The position numbers and the translations under genes are program-made. From NCBI RefSeq assembly GCF_007954265.1, contig NZ_VOLS01000044.1, forward strand, positions 1 through 36,287: a DNA stretch of 36,287 nt, read 5' to 3'. Positions 14,894-23,744 of this stretch are shown in pieces; positions within the stretch are counted from its first letter, which is position 1, and each line of letters opens with the position of its first letter. The stretch comes from Colwellia sp. C1TZA3. Lineage in GTDB: Bacteria; Pseudomonadota; Gammaproteobacteria; Enterobacterales; Alteromonadaceae. The notes beneath the pieces are model-generated. The model worked only from the letters and a program-made list of their open reading frames with translations, searched no databases and was not told the origin of the DNA.

Positions 14894-17800
14894 ATGTTTA
14901 ATAAAATAATTGATTTTTCTGTCAACAATCGCCTATTGGTGATGTTGATGTTAGTAGCAACCCTGATTGGCTCGGTATTTATTATTCCGCAGTTAAATTT
15001 GGATGCTTTTCCTGATGTAACCAATGTACAAGTTGCGGTAAATACCGAAGCGCCGGGCTTAGCGGCAGAAGAAGTTGAGCAACTCATTACTTATCCTATT
15101 GAAGCGGTCATGTACGCCATGCCGGATGTGGAGCAAGTGCGCTCAATTTCTAAAACTGGTTTATCAGGTGTTACGGTAGTGTTTAAAGAAGGCACCGATA
15201 TTTACTTTGCCCGTCAGTTGGTTTTTGAGCGTTTACAAGCGGCGAAAGAACTGATCCCCAAAGGTGTGGGTACGCCAGAAATGGGCCCCAATACTTCAGG
15301 GTTAGGGCAAGTATATCAATACTTACTTATTGCTGACAAAGAGGCGGGTTATGACGCAATGGCGCTGCGCAGCTTAAATGATTGGGTGGTTAAATTATTA
15401 CTGATGCCGGTTGATGGTGTTACTGATGTCTTATCATTTGGCGGCAATGTTCGTCAATACCAAGTCAATATTGAACCCAGTAAATTACTCTCTTACGAGC
15501 TTAGCCAAAGCGATATTGTTAGCGCCTTAGGTAATAATAATAGTAATGTTGGTGGTTGGTACATGAACCGAGGTCAAGAACAGTTAGTGGTTCGTGGCAC
15601 AGGTTGGTTTAGCGGTGGTGCCGCGGGTATCAGGGATATTGAGCAAGTGCCAGTTAAAATTGTTGAAGGTACGGTTATCACGGTAGCTGACGTCGCCACC
15701 GTTGAACTGGGGAGTGAAATTCGTCAAGGCGCTGCCACTATGACGCGTCGTAGTGAAAATGGCGATATTAAAGCGTTAGGTGAAGTAGTTTCGGGTATTG
15801 TGCTCAAGCGTATGGGTGCCAATACAAAATCAACCATTGATGGCATTAATGCCCGGTTACCCTTAATTGAGCAAGCACTGCCAAAAGGGGTACATTTTGA
15901 AGCCTTTTATGATCAATCGGACTTAATTGTTAAAGCGGTCAATACGGTAGTTGACTCACTTATTTTGGCGTTTATTTTTATTGCGCTTGTGCTAGCGTTA
16001 TTTTTTATGAATTTAAGAGCAACCTTCTTAGTCATAATTTCTATTCCTATTTCAATCGCTATGACCTTAATGATCATGTCATATTTAGGTTTGTCGGCGA
16101 ACTTAATGTCATTGGGCGGCATAGCGGTAGCGATTGGCATGTTGGTTGATGGCTCAGTAGTGATGGTTGAAAACATGTTTAAACATCTTAACCGGCCAGA
16201 TGAAGCACATCTAAGTGCTGCTATTGCGCGTAATGAAAAGGGTGCCTTGCCTACCAATAATGAGCCTATAAATAATGAGCCCATAACTCGTAAACCAATT
16301 AATAGTGAGTCTATTGACAAAGCACACAATAACAGAAAAGTAACTGACCGTGATCCCCATAATGTGGCACATGACCGCAGCGGTATACCTTTAAGATTAA
16401 AACAAGCAGGAAAAGAGGTTGCTCGACCGATATTTTTTGCCGCTTCAATAATCCTGGTAGTATTTATGCCGTTATTTAGCTTTGAAGGTGTGGAAGCAAA
16501 ATTGTTCCAACCGATGGCAATTAGTATTATTTTAGCCGTGGTTTCCGCTATTTTTGTTGCTTTGATTGTGGTTCCTGCCATGGCCACTTATCTGTTTACA
16601 AAAGGCGTTAAAGAGCGTGAAAGTATTATTTTACGGCCATTAGAGCGTTGGTATCGTCAAGCTTTAGCTGTTGCTATGAAGCACACTAAAGTTGTTATTA
16701 CCTCATCAGTGCTCTTACTGCTCAGTGCCATCGCCTTAGTGCCACAAATAGGTACCGAGTTTGTGCCTGAGTTAGAAGAGGGCACAATTAATTTAAGAGT
16801 CACCTTAGCACCGTCTTCGAGCTTAGCCACCGCGTTGCAAGTTGCACCAATATTAGAAAAAATGTTACTGACTTTTCCTGAAGTTGACTACGCGTTAAGT
16901 CGCATGGGGCGAGCTGAAATTGGCGGCGATCCAGAGCCGGTAAATAACATTGAAATTTATATTGGTTTAAAACCAGTTAATGAATGGACCAGCGCTACTA
17001 ATCGTTATGAATTACAGCGCTTAATGGCGATTAAATTAGAACAATTTCCGGGTTTGTTACTAAATTTCTCTCAGCCAATCGCGACCCGTGTTGATGAATT
17101 ACTGTCTGGCGTAAAAGCACAATTAGCCGTTAAGCTCTTTGGGCCTGATTTAGATGTTCTCGCCTCAAAAGGGCAAGAGATAGAAACGGCAATTAAAGCG
17201 GTAGACGGTGCGCGTGATGTCGCTATGGAGCAAATTGTTGGTGAAGCGCAGCTGGTGATTAAACCCAATAGGCAGCAACTTTCTCGTTTTGGTTTTTCTG
17301 TTACTGACGTTATGGACTTAGTTAAAAATGGTATTGGTGGCACGACCGCAGGGCAAGTAATTAATGGTAATGAACGTTATGATATTTATGTTCGCTTACA
17401 GGAGAAAAATCGTAACAACCGTGATGTGATCGCTGATTTACGTTTACAGTCGCCCACTGGCGCTTGGGTGCGTTTAGGTGATATTGCTGATATTTCAGTA
17501 GCATCAGGCCCGCCGCAAGTGCGTCGCGATGATGTGCAGCGTCGCGTTGTTATTCAAGCTAATGTACAAGGTCGAGATATGGGCAGTGTGGTGGCGGATA
17601 TTCGCAGCGTTATTGCCGCTAAAGTTGATTTACCTGTGGGTTACTCTGTTGTTATTGGCGGTCAATTTGAAAACCAACAACGCGCACAAGCTAGGCTTGC
17701 TATCGTTTTACCTGTGTCGTTAGGCTTAATTGCACTACTACTATATTTTGCTTTTGGTTCGACCGGCCAAGCACTACTGATTTTAGTGAATGTACCATTA

Positions 17801-18196
17801 GCGGTCATAGGTGGTGTGTTCTCACTGTATATTTCAGGGCAATATTTATCAGTACCCAGCTCTGTTGGTTTTATTACCTTGTTTGGTGTTGCGGTATTAA
17901 ACGGTGTGGTGATGGTAGAAAGCATCAACCAAAGAATTAAAGGAGGTTTAGCGGTATCAAAAGCGGTATTTGAAGGTGCGACCTCACGATTACGGCCGGT
18001 GTTGATGACCGCGATAACCTCAGCCTTGGGCTTAATACCTATGTTAATGTCAAACGGCGTAGGTGCTGAAATACAGCGGCCTTTAGCGAGCGTTATTGTT
18101 GGCGGGCTAGTTACCGCAACATTACTGACGTTATTTGTTTTACCTGTATTATTTACGTGGTTTTCAAAGGAAAAAATAGCACAGTTAATGCGCTAG
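14894..18196 (+). CDS. Heavy-metal efflux RND pump, HME family (CzcA/CusA-like)
   Basis: An 1100-residue proton-driven inner-membrane pump for metal cations. The N-terminal helix (NRLLVMLMLVATLIGSVFII) and porter domain DAFPDVTNVQV are typical. Transmembrane helix 4 reads AIGMLVDGSVVMVEN, mixing the AIG start of CusA-like pumps with DG and VEN found in CzcA-like ones. The porter segment has RVDELLSGV (about 730), with Glu where CusA carries a methionine of its Cu(I) relay, so divalent Zn/Co/Cd/Ni is more likely than Cu/Ag; this is inference. A cytoplasmic-loop insert (about 435-500) contains 5-residue repeats (see the repeat entry). ATG 14894 follows AAGGA. Works with the fusion protein upstream. 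Confidence 0.93.
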   Translation: MFNKIIDFSVNNRLLVMLMLVATLIGSVFIIPQLNLDAFPDVTNVQVAVNTEAPGLAAEEVEQLITYPIEAVMYAMPDVEQVRSISKTGLSGVTVVFKEGTDIYFARQLVFERLQAAKELIPKGVGTPEMGPNTSGLGQVYQYLLIADKEAGYDAMALRSLNDWVVKLLLMPVDGVTDVLSFGGNVRQYQVNIEPSKLLSYELSQSDIVSALGNNNSNVGGWYMNRGQEQLVVRGTGWFSGGAAGIRDIEQVPVKIVEGTVITVADVATVELGSEIRQGAATMTRRSENGDIKALGEVVSGIVLKRMGANTKSTIDGINARLPLIEQALPKGVHFEAFYDQSDLIVKAVNTVVDSLILAFIFIALVLALFFMNLRATFLVIISIPISIAMTLMIMSYLGLSANLMSLGGIAVAIGMLVDGSVVMVENMFKHLNRPDEAHLSAAIARNEKGALPTNNEPINNEPITRKPINSESIDKAHNNRKVTDRDPHNVAHDRSGIPLRLKQAGKEVARPIFFAASIILVVFMPLFSFEGVEAKLFQPMAISIILAVVSAIFVALIVVPAMATYLFTKGVKERESIILRPLERWYRQALAVAMKHTKVVITSSVLLLLSAIALVPQIGTEFVPELEEGTINLRVTLAPSSSLATALQVAPILEKMLLTFPEVDYALSRMGRAEIGGDPEPVNNIEIYIGLKPVNEWTSATNRYELQRLMAIKLEQFPGLLLNFSQPIATRVDELLSGVKAQLAVKLFGPDLDVLASKGQEIETAIKAVDGARDVAMEQIVGEAQLVIKPNRQQLSRFGFSVTDVMDLVKNGIGGTTAGQVINGNERYDIYVRLQEKNRNNRDVIADLRLQSPTGAWVRLGDIADISVASGPPQVRRDDVQRRVVIQANVQGRDMGSVVADIRSVIAAKVDLPVGYSVVIGGQFENQQRAQARLAIVLPVSLGLIALLLYFAFGSTGQALLILVNVPLAVIGGVFSLYISGQYLSVPSSVGFITLFGVAVLNGVVMVESINQRIKGGLAVSKAVFEGATSRLRPVLMTAITSALGLIPMLMSNGVGAEIQRPLASVIVGGLVTATLLTLFVLPVLFTWFSKEKIAQLMR
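16256..16315 (+). repeat. In-frame 15-bp minisatellite in the RND pump gene
   Basis: Four 15-bp units encoding NNEPI, NNEPI, TRKPI, NSESI (residues 455-474). The first two units differ by one base; the others are diverged. The block sits in a hydrophilic insert between transmembrane helices 4 and 5. Confidence 0.8.
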
Positions 18197-18358
18197 CTTT
18201 TATTTTTTTGCTAGTAAGTCATCTGTCTTGCTATCACTTGAATAATACCGGTTGATATGATTTTTCATTGCTGGGTAATTAATGCAATCGGTATGGGCTA
18301 AATGTCGCTTTGTTACACTATTATTTTATTGTTAGAGATAAATATTTAAGAGGTGAAA

Positions 18359-19243
18359 ATGTCTCATTCACACGCTCACTCCCATAGGAGCAACGGCAAA
18401 TTGACCTTTGCCGTATTGATTAATGTCTTATTAACTATTGTGCAGATAATTGGTGGTATGCTTTCGGGCAGCTTATCGTTAATTGCTGATGCCTTGCATA
18501 ATTTAAGTGATGCTGGCGCGATTGTTATTGCTATTTTTGCACGTAAAATTTCGGCTAAAGAAGCAGATGAAAACATGACTTTTGGTTATCAAAGAGCCGA
18601 AATAATTGGTACTTTGATCAATAGCATTACGTTGATTATTGTTGGGCTGTATCTTATTTATGAAGCCATCAGTAAATATTTTAATCCAACAGAAATTAAT
18701 GGTTGGATAGTGATTTATATCGCGGGTGTCGCTTTGGTTATTGATATTGCCACTGCGGTATTAACCTATATGTCAGGCGCAAAGCACAGTATGAATTTAC
18801 GCGCGGCGTTTATTCATAATGTGTCTGATGCCTTGGCATCAGTTGCGGTCATTATTGCTGGGCTTTTGATCATATTTTATCAATGGTATGTTGTTGATGT
18901 GATTGCGACGGTTTTAATTTCAATATACGTGCTTTATCACGGCGGATTACTTGCACTTGAAAGCATTAAAATATTGATGCAAGCGGTGCCTGAAGCTTGT
19001 GAAATAAGTGAACTTAAAGCAGACATTGAGTTAAATGCAGCAGTGAATGTTGCGGTAGATATTCATGTTTGGCAACTCGATGAACATAAGTTGTTTTTAG
19101 AATGTAAATTACAACTAGCAGCAAACGTTGACCATATAAATCTGGCTGAGATTAAAGCCATGTTGCAAGATAAATATGGCATTAAACACTCGACCATCGA
19201 AGTGAACCCATCAGGCAAAACCATAGCTTCTAGTTGTTATTAA
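18359..19243 (+). CDS. Cation diffusion facilitator, Zn2+ type (ZitB/CzcD-like)
   Basis: A 294-residue six-helix transporter that exchanges cytoplasmic divalent cation for protons. The transport site is the HD-HD tetrad expected for zinc: H47 and D51 in ADALHNLSD of TM2, H153 and D157 in FIHNVSDALA of TM5. The N-terminus is His-rich (MSHSHAHSHR), and a C-terminal cytoplasmic domain (about 205-285) is present. Start ATG 18359 has AAGAGG 5 bases upstream; an in-frame GTG at 18353 overlaps that site. It lies 162 bases after the RND pump on the same strand, so it may share its regulation and supply the pump side of zinc removal from the cytoplasm. Confidence 0.93.
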   Translation: MSHSHAHSHRSNGKLTFAVLINVLLTIVQIIGGMLSGSLSLIADALHNLSDAGAIVIAIFARKISAKEADENMTFGYQRAEIIGTLINSITLIIVGLYLIYEAISKYFNPTEINGWIVIYIAGVALVIDIATAVLTYMSGAKHSMNLRAAFIHNVSDALASVAVIIAGLLIIFYQWYVVDVIATVLISIYVLYHGGLLALESIKILMQAVPEACEISELKADIELNAAVNVAVDIHVWQLDEHKLFLECKLQLAANVDHINLAEIKAMLQDKYGIKHSTIEVNPSGKTIASSCY

Positions 19244-19348
19244 CAAGCATTTTATTTTCATGCTAATAATTAACTTTAAAATTTGCTAAAGTAAGATTTA
19301 TTATTGAGTTACAACAACTCACTGCAATGTTAACAAGGATCTACAACA

Positions 19349-20788
19349 ATGAATTTCGAACAAATTGTCTCGAGCATAAATAATGTTCTATGGGGCGAGG
19401 GGCAAGTTCTCATTTATGTCTTGTTATTCGCAGGTTTTTGGTTCTCTTATAAACTCAAATTTGTGCAAATTCTCAATTTTCGTCACATGTTTTCTGTTTT
19501 AAAAAACAGTGCTAAAAATGATGAAAGCTCGACAGACAGTTCAGGCATAAGCTCGCTGCAAGCGTTATTTATTGGTTTGTCTGCACGGGTAGGTACCGGT
19601 AATTTAGCTGGTGTTGCGGTTGCTATATCACTCGGGGGTAGTGGCGCGATATTTTGGATGTGGGTCATTGCCTTGTTAGGTATGGCAACTGGTTTCGCCG
19701 AAAGTATTTTAGGCCAGCTTTACAAGGTCAGTGACGACCATAAAGAATATCGAGGAGGTCCCGCTTATTACATCCAAAAGGGTCTTAACCAACGTTGGTT
19801 GGCCATTTTATTTTCATTGTGTTTGTTTTTAGGTTACGGCTTTAGTTTTAGTGCGATGCAAGCTAATACTATTGCCGACTCATTAAACCATGCGTTTAAT
19901 ATTCCTACTGTGTACTCAGGGGCATTAATTACGCTATTTGCTGGTGCGATTGTACTGGGCGGGTTAAAGCGTATTGCACGCTTTGCCGAGTTAATTGTGC
20001 CTTTTATGGGCATTGCTTTTATTTTGGTGGCGCTAACCATCACCCTAATGAACTTGAGTGCCGTGCCAGCGATGTTATACGATATTATTACTTCCGCTTT
20101 TGGCTTACAAGAGGCTGGCGCTGGCATGTTGGGTGCTGCGATTAAAAATGGTATTCAGCGCGGGTTATATTCTAATGAAGCGGGTGCAGGTAGTGTGCCG
20201 CATGCCGCCGCGAGTGCAAGGCCTGTACCTAATCATCCTGTTACCCAAGGTTACGTGCAAATGTTAGGGGTGTTTTTAGACACTATGGTGTTGTGTACCT
20301 GCACCGCGTTTATTATTTTACTTGCTGACGTTAACATCAGTGGCGAAATGGAAGGCATTCGTTTAACCCAAAGTGCCATTACTCATCATTTAGGAGCGAA
20401 TGGGGTTTATTTTGTTTCGGCAGCGATTAGCTTATTTGCTTTTACCTCGGTGGTAGCAAATTATGCTTATGCCGAAAGTAACTTACATTTTTTTAAACTC
20501 GACAATAAAGTCGGACGGACAATCTATACGGCCATGTATTTGGCGATGGTGTTTTGGGGCTCAAGTGCCAGTTTAATCCAAGTATGGAGTATGGCTGATG
20601 TCGCTTTAGGATTAATGACTTTAGTTAATGTTATCGCTATTGTACAACTTACGCCAACGATAGTGGCCTTAACAAAAGACTATAATGCTAAACGTCAGCT
20701 TGAAAATGTTAGCGATGCTGATATGGAATTTAAACAAGCCGACATTGAATTTCAAGGTAAAGTTGAGCCAGGTATTTGGCATAAATAG
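19349..20788 (+). CDS. Alanine/glycine:cation symporter (AGCS family)
   Basis: A 479-residue inner-membrane sodium-coupled amino acid importer. Family signature segments are clear: SARVGTGNLAGVAVAI (about 78-93), GGPAYYIQKGL (about 135-145), ESILGQLYK, and the highly conserved NGIQRGLYSNEAGAGSVPHA (about 267-286). About eleven membrane segments are predicted by eye. The AAGGAT ribosome binding site lies 8 bases before ATG 19349. It follows the CDF gene after 105 bases with no obvious terminator, but function suggests an independent unit. Alanine or glycine is the likely substrate; specificity cannot be read from sequence. Confidence 0.93.
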   Translation: MNFEQIVSSINNVLWGEGQVLIYVLLFAGFWFSYKLKFVQILNFRHMFSVLKNSAKNDESSTDSSGISSLQALFIGLSARVGTGNLAGVAVAISLGGSGAIFWMWVIALLGMATGFAESILGQLYKVSDDHKEYRGGPAYYIQKGLNQRWLAILFSLCLFLGYGFSFSAMQANTIADSLNHAFNIPTVYSGALITLFAGAIVLGGLKRIARFAELIVPFMGIAFILVALTITLMNLSAVPAMLYDIITSAFGLQEAGAGMLGAAIKNGIQRGLYSNEAGAGSVPHAAASARPVPNHPVTQGYVQMLGVFLDTMVLCTCTAFIILLADVNISGEMEGIRLTQSAITHHLGANGVYFVSAAISLFAFTSVVANYAYAESNLHFFKLDNKVGRTIYTAMYLAMVFWGSSASLIQVWSMADVALGLMTLVNVIAIVQLTPTIVALTKDYNAKRQLENVSDADMEFKQADIEFQGKVEPGIWHK

Positions 20789-20850
20789 TTTGGGTTTACT
20801 GTTTGATACAGCGGGAGCCTTAATCATACTAATTAATGAAATTGGTATTA

Positions 20851-21176
20851 TACCAATTTCATTAATTAAGTGATCACCTTTTTCATGAGGAAAAATGGAT
20901 AAATATAAGGCATAAAGTTTAGTCAGTAGTTATTCTACTTATAAATTTTATAACGCTGTAGTTATACCAATCCCAATCCCATTAAGTTATTGCTCACTTG
21001 TACTAGTTAAAATAGCTCAAGGCTGTGTTGCTCTCAATCCCAATAGCCAGCTATTGCTCAATCGAACGCCTTACCTTGAGTTATTTTTCCTGCGCACAAC
21101 AAGGTCACAAACTTAATGGCACTGGTATTATTCATTTTAACCATTAAAAATGAGCAGGTAATTAATCAACTTGGTA
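20851..21176 (+). repeat. Family B repeat, copy 3, interrupted by a family A element
   Basis: The left part of B runs 20851-20961, then family A is inserted (20965-21127) with a TTA duplication (20962-20964 and 21128-21130), and the right part of B continues 21131-21176. Removing the A element and one TTA restores an ordinary B sequence. Left flank TTA (20848-20850), right flank TTG. A lone inverted B-type end (TTAATGAAATTGGTA) sits just left, ending at 20847, making a near-perfect palindrome with the B left end. The gene-free stretch 20789-21333 holds little else. Confidence 0.92.
20965..21127 (-). repeat. Family A foldback repeat, copy 2 (nested, reverse)
   Basis: A 163-bp copy, 6 bp longer than others because CCCAAT is duplicated near its left end. 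TTA on both sides is a clean 3-bp target duplication inside family B sequence, which defines the element as TACCA to TGGTA. Confidence 0.95.
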
Positions 21177-21333
21177 TTGCTATGACACTGTATTTTTTAC
21201 TGCTTTTAATATGATGTATTTTTAAACAAGTACTAAGCCCGATTGCTCATTGTTGGATTTATCTATTGCCTACTATAATAAATATAGCTTTGTAAGCCTG
21301 TATTGACTTGTACTTGTGGCACAACGAATGAAA

Positions 21334-21864
21334 TTATTTTTGTGCTCGCTCTATTAAACGACGCTTTTCTATGGCCTTTGGTGTGATGTTATTGGCTAAT
21401 TTTTTTTCCCACCCTAGCATAAAGTAAACTTCTGCCATCAAAAATAAAGGGCCAATAGCTAAGCCCATAATGTCATCTAAGAAAGCCGGTTTAGCTTTCT
21501 CAAAGATATGGCCAATAAATTGAATAATCCAACCAACAACAAACACTACAATGGCTAGCCATAATAGGTTTTGCATATTGGTGACTAAACTAGCAAGGTA
21601 TAGGTTTACAGCAACATATATCAACATGCCAATCGCTAACTTTACATGTAATGTAAAATAATAAAGCATGGTAACAGTGAATAATATTATTGCTGGCGTG
21701 TACGTGACTGTTTGTCCTGCTAGTTCAAGGGTAAAAGTATTTAAACTTAACAAGATTGTAATAGCCCAAACAATCAATGGCACGCCAATAAAGTGAGTGT
21801 TGATATTGTGTTTATTTAAGTGCACACTTTTGTAATTTGATAGCTGTTCTTCGACTGTTTTCAT
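21334..21864 (-). CDS. Mpo1-like membrane protein (DUF962, 2-hydroxy fatty acid dioxygenase family)
   Basis: A 176-residue multi-pass membrane protein of the Mpo1/DUF962 family. Yeast Mpo1 is an Fe(II)-dependent dioxygenase that shortens 2-hydroxy fatty acids by one carbon. The conserved histidines are present: H15, H19 and H24 in YKSVHLNKHNINTHFIGVP, and H119 in WIIQFIGHIFEKAKPAF. About four hydrophobic segments span roughly 28-45, 55-72, 76-97 and 100-120. ATG 21864 is preceded by a weak GGAA. Single gene between a mobile-repeat region and divergent yajD. The bacterial substrate is unproven. Confidence 0.88.
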   Translation of the reverse strand: MKTVEEQLSNYKSVHLNKHNINTHFIGVPLIVWAITILLSLNTFTLELAGQTVTYTPAIILFTVTMLYYFTLHVKLAIGMLIYVAVNLYLASLVTNMQNLLWLAIVVFVVGWIIQFIGHIFEKAKPAFLDDIMGLAIGPLFLMAEVYFMLGWEKKLANNITPKAIEKRRLIERAQK

Positions 21865-22027
21865 GACAGTTCCGTATTATTATTTCATAAAATATCATGG
21901 CAAGTTATCGCTTAAAAGTAAAGCAAGCCAGCTAAGGCAGCGTAACAAAATTTATTATTTTTGACAGGGTGCTTGATAAATAGGATCAGCATATACCGTC
22001 CTTGATTAATGTATTCTAATTGCCTTA

Positions 22028-22056
22028 TTGCAGTTGTGTAGGCTTACTCATACAAT
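22028..22056 (+). promoter_or_regulatory. Candidate sigma70 promoter of yajD
   Basis: TTGCAG (22028-22033), 17-base spacer, TACAAT (22051-22056, five of six consensus bases), 30 bases before the yajD ATG. Confidence 0.45.
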
Positions 22057-22086
22057 AAAGGTATTAGTTACTGAAAAGTTAATATT

Positions 22087-22431
22087 ATGTCCTCAGATAC
22101 ATTAGGCTCTAGCCTTAATTATAAACGCGAAGAGAAAGGTTATCGCGACCGTGCATTGAAATTATACCCTTGGGTTTGTGGGCGTTGCGCGCGCGCGTTT
22201 GAGTATTCAAATCTCAGAGAGTTGACGGTGCACCATGTCGACCATGATCACACGAATAACCCTAATGACGGGACTAATTGGGAATTACTGTGTATTTACT
22301 GCCACGATAATGAGCATGCAAAATATACTGATCATGCAAAATATCACACCGAAATTAAAGCCGGCGATACCAATCAGGATACCGCAACCTATAACCCGTT
22401 TGCAGACTTAAAATCGATGTTAAAAAAATAA
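22087..22431 (+). CDS. yajD: YajD family HNH nuclease-like protein
   Basis: A 114-residue protein very like E. coli YajD in length and motifs. Two CxxC pairs (C31/C34 in CGRC and C69/C72 in CIYC) form a zinc site, and the catalytic HNH region reads TVHHVDHDHTNN (about 48-58) with CHDNEH (72-77) completing the motif. YKREEKGYRDRALKLYPWVC and YNPFADLKSMLKK at the two ends are hallmarks of this family. HNH proteins of this kind are presumed metal-dependent nucleases, but the cellular role of YajD is not established. Its own promoter-like site lies upstream, and a family A repeat follows 19 bases after the stop. Confidence 0.95.
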   Translation: MSSDTLGSSLNYKREEKGYRDRALKLYPWVCGRCARAFEYSNLRELTVHHVDHDHTNNPNDGTNWELLCIYCHDNEHAKYTDHAKYHTEIKAGDTNQDTATYNPFADLKSMLKK

Positions 22432-22450
22432 CTGATCAATTGACGTGTAA

Positions 22451-22607
22451 TACCAGTTCCATTAAGTTTGTGATCTTGTTGTGCGCAGGAAAAATAACTC
22501 AAGGTAAGGCGCTCGATTGAGCAATAGCTGGCTATTGGGAGTGAGAGCAACACAGCCTTGAGCTATTTTAACTAGTACAAGTGAGCAATAACTTAATGGG
22601 ATTGGTA
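22451..22607 (+). repeat. Family A foldback repeat, copy 3
   Basis: A typical 157-bp copy flanked by TAA on both sides (22448-22450 and 22608-22610). The centre of the element (22529) falls exactly in the loop of CAATAGC-TG-GCTATTG. A further partial B-like end (TACCAATTTAATGG) follows at 22611. It separates yajD from yedI and lies 51 bases before the yedI start. Confidence 0.95.
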
Positions 22608-22658
22608 TAATACCAATTTAATGGCTTTAATTAATGCTATTTATAAAAGGAGTTAAAG

Positions 22659-23609
22659 GTGGCTGGTTCGAGTTTATTAACCTTACTTGATGATATTGCA
22701 ACAGTACTTGATGACGTGGCGATTTTATCAAAAGTAGCAGTAAAAAAAACCGCAGGTGTTCTCGGTGATGACTTGGCGCTTAATGCGGAACAAGTCTCAG
22801 GTGTTAAGGCTGATAGAGAGTTACCTGTGGTTTGGGCTGTTGCCAAAGGTTCGTTGCTCAATAAATTAATTTTAGTGCCTTCTGCTTTGTTAATTAGTGC
22901 TTTTGTACCGCCACTGATCACTGTTTTATTAGTAATGGGAGGGTTATTTCTTTGCTTTGAAGGTTTTGAAAAGGTTTTCTATAAATTTTTTCATAGTAAA
23001 AAAGTCTTGGCAGATGAACAGCAAGCGTTACTTAAAGGTGTTAACAATGAAAATATTGACATTGCGGCTTTTGAAAAGGAAAAAATAAAAGGCGCTATTC
23101 GCACTGATTTTATTCTTTCTGCAGAAATTGTGGTGATTGCCTTAGGCTCAGTTCAAGAAGCGGCGTTTCAAACACAAGTGTTGGTTGTTTCGGCATTAGC
23201 TCTAGCGATCACCGTTGGGGTTTATGGGCTTGTTGCTTGTATTGTCAAATTAGATGACTTAGGTCTTTATCTGCTGAGAAACTCGCTGTCAGGGCATTTT
23301 AAGGCTTTGCAAAGAGCTACAGGGCGCGGTTTATTGATGTTTGCGCCATTTTTAATGAGGCTATTAACGGTGGTAGGTACCATTGCGATGTTTTTGGTTG
23401 GCGGTGGTATAATTGTCCATAGTTTTTCTTGGCTTGGTCGTCAATTTCATTACCTTGAACTTTGGGTAGGGCAATATTTTGGTAGTTTATCTGCAAGTAT
23501 TTTGTCGATTTTACTTAATGGCATCATAGGTATTATTGCTGGTGGTATCGTATTGGCAGTGATTAGCTTAATATCTCGGTTAAAAAATCAGCGGGCAGTA
23601 GCTAAGTAG
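22659..23609 (+). CDS. yedI: YedI family membrane protein (DUF808)
   Basis: A 316-residue inner-membrane protein of the YedI/DUF808 family. The N-terminus AGSSLLTLLDDIATVLDDVA and the following SKVAVKKTAGVLGDDLALNAEQ are diagnostic. About six hydrophobic segments are seen, the last two near 240-270 and 280-308. Function is not established in any organism I know. The start is GTG 22659 with a strong AAGGAG 6 bases upstream. A family A element ends 51 bases upstream, so the native promoter may be displaced or provided by the repeat. Confidence 0.93.
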   Translation: MAGSSLLTLLDDIATVLDDVAILSKVAVKKTAGVLGDDLALNAEQVSGVKADRELPVVWAVAKGSLLNKLILVPSALLISAFVPPLITVLLVMGGLFLCFEGFEKVFYKFFHSKKVLADEQQALLKGVNNENIDIAAFEKEKIKGAIRTDFILSAEIVVIALGSVQEAAFQTQVLVVSALALAITVGVYGLVACIVKLDDLGLYLLRNSLSGHFKALQRATGRGLLMFAPFLMRLLTVVGTIAMFLVGGGIIVHSFSWLGRQFHYLELWVGQYFGSLSASILSILLNGIIGIIAGGIVLAVISLISRLKNQRAVAK

Positions 23610-23692
23610 ATATAAGTTTAGCTTAATTTAATACATGTTTTTCAATTGCATAGCGTAAAAACGATAAAATAGTTTATTTTAGCTATTGTATT

Positions 23693-23719
23693 TTGTCGTC
23701 TTCGCCCTGAATATATAAT
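23693..23719 (+). promoter_or_regulatory. Candidate promoter of hpf
   Basis: A perfect TATAAT (23714-23719) with TTGTCG (23693-23698) at a short 15-base spacing, 25 bases before ATG 23745. It also lies between inverted GTCTTC / GAAGAC hexamers (23698-23703 and 23721-23726). Confidence 0.35.
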
Positions 23720-23744
23720 TGAAGACAACCAATAAGGTAGCAAT

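Noticed and set aside
20489-20788. Symporter gene truncated by the adjacent mobile repeats
   Set aside because: The C-terminus reads to a normal length and natural stop at 20788; the repeats begin about 60 bases later.
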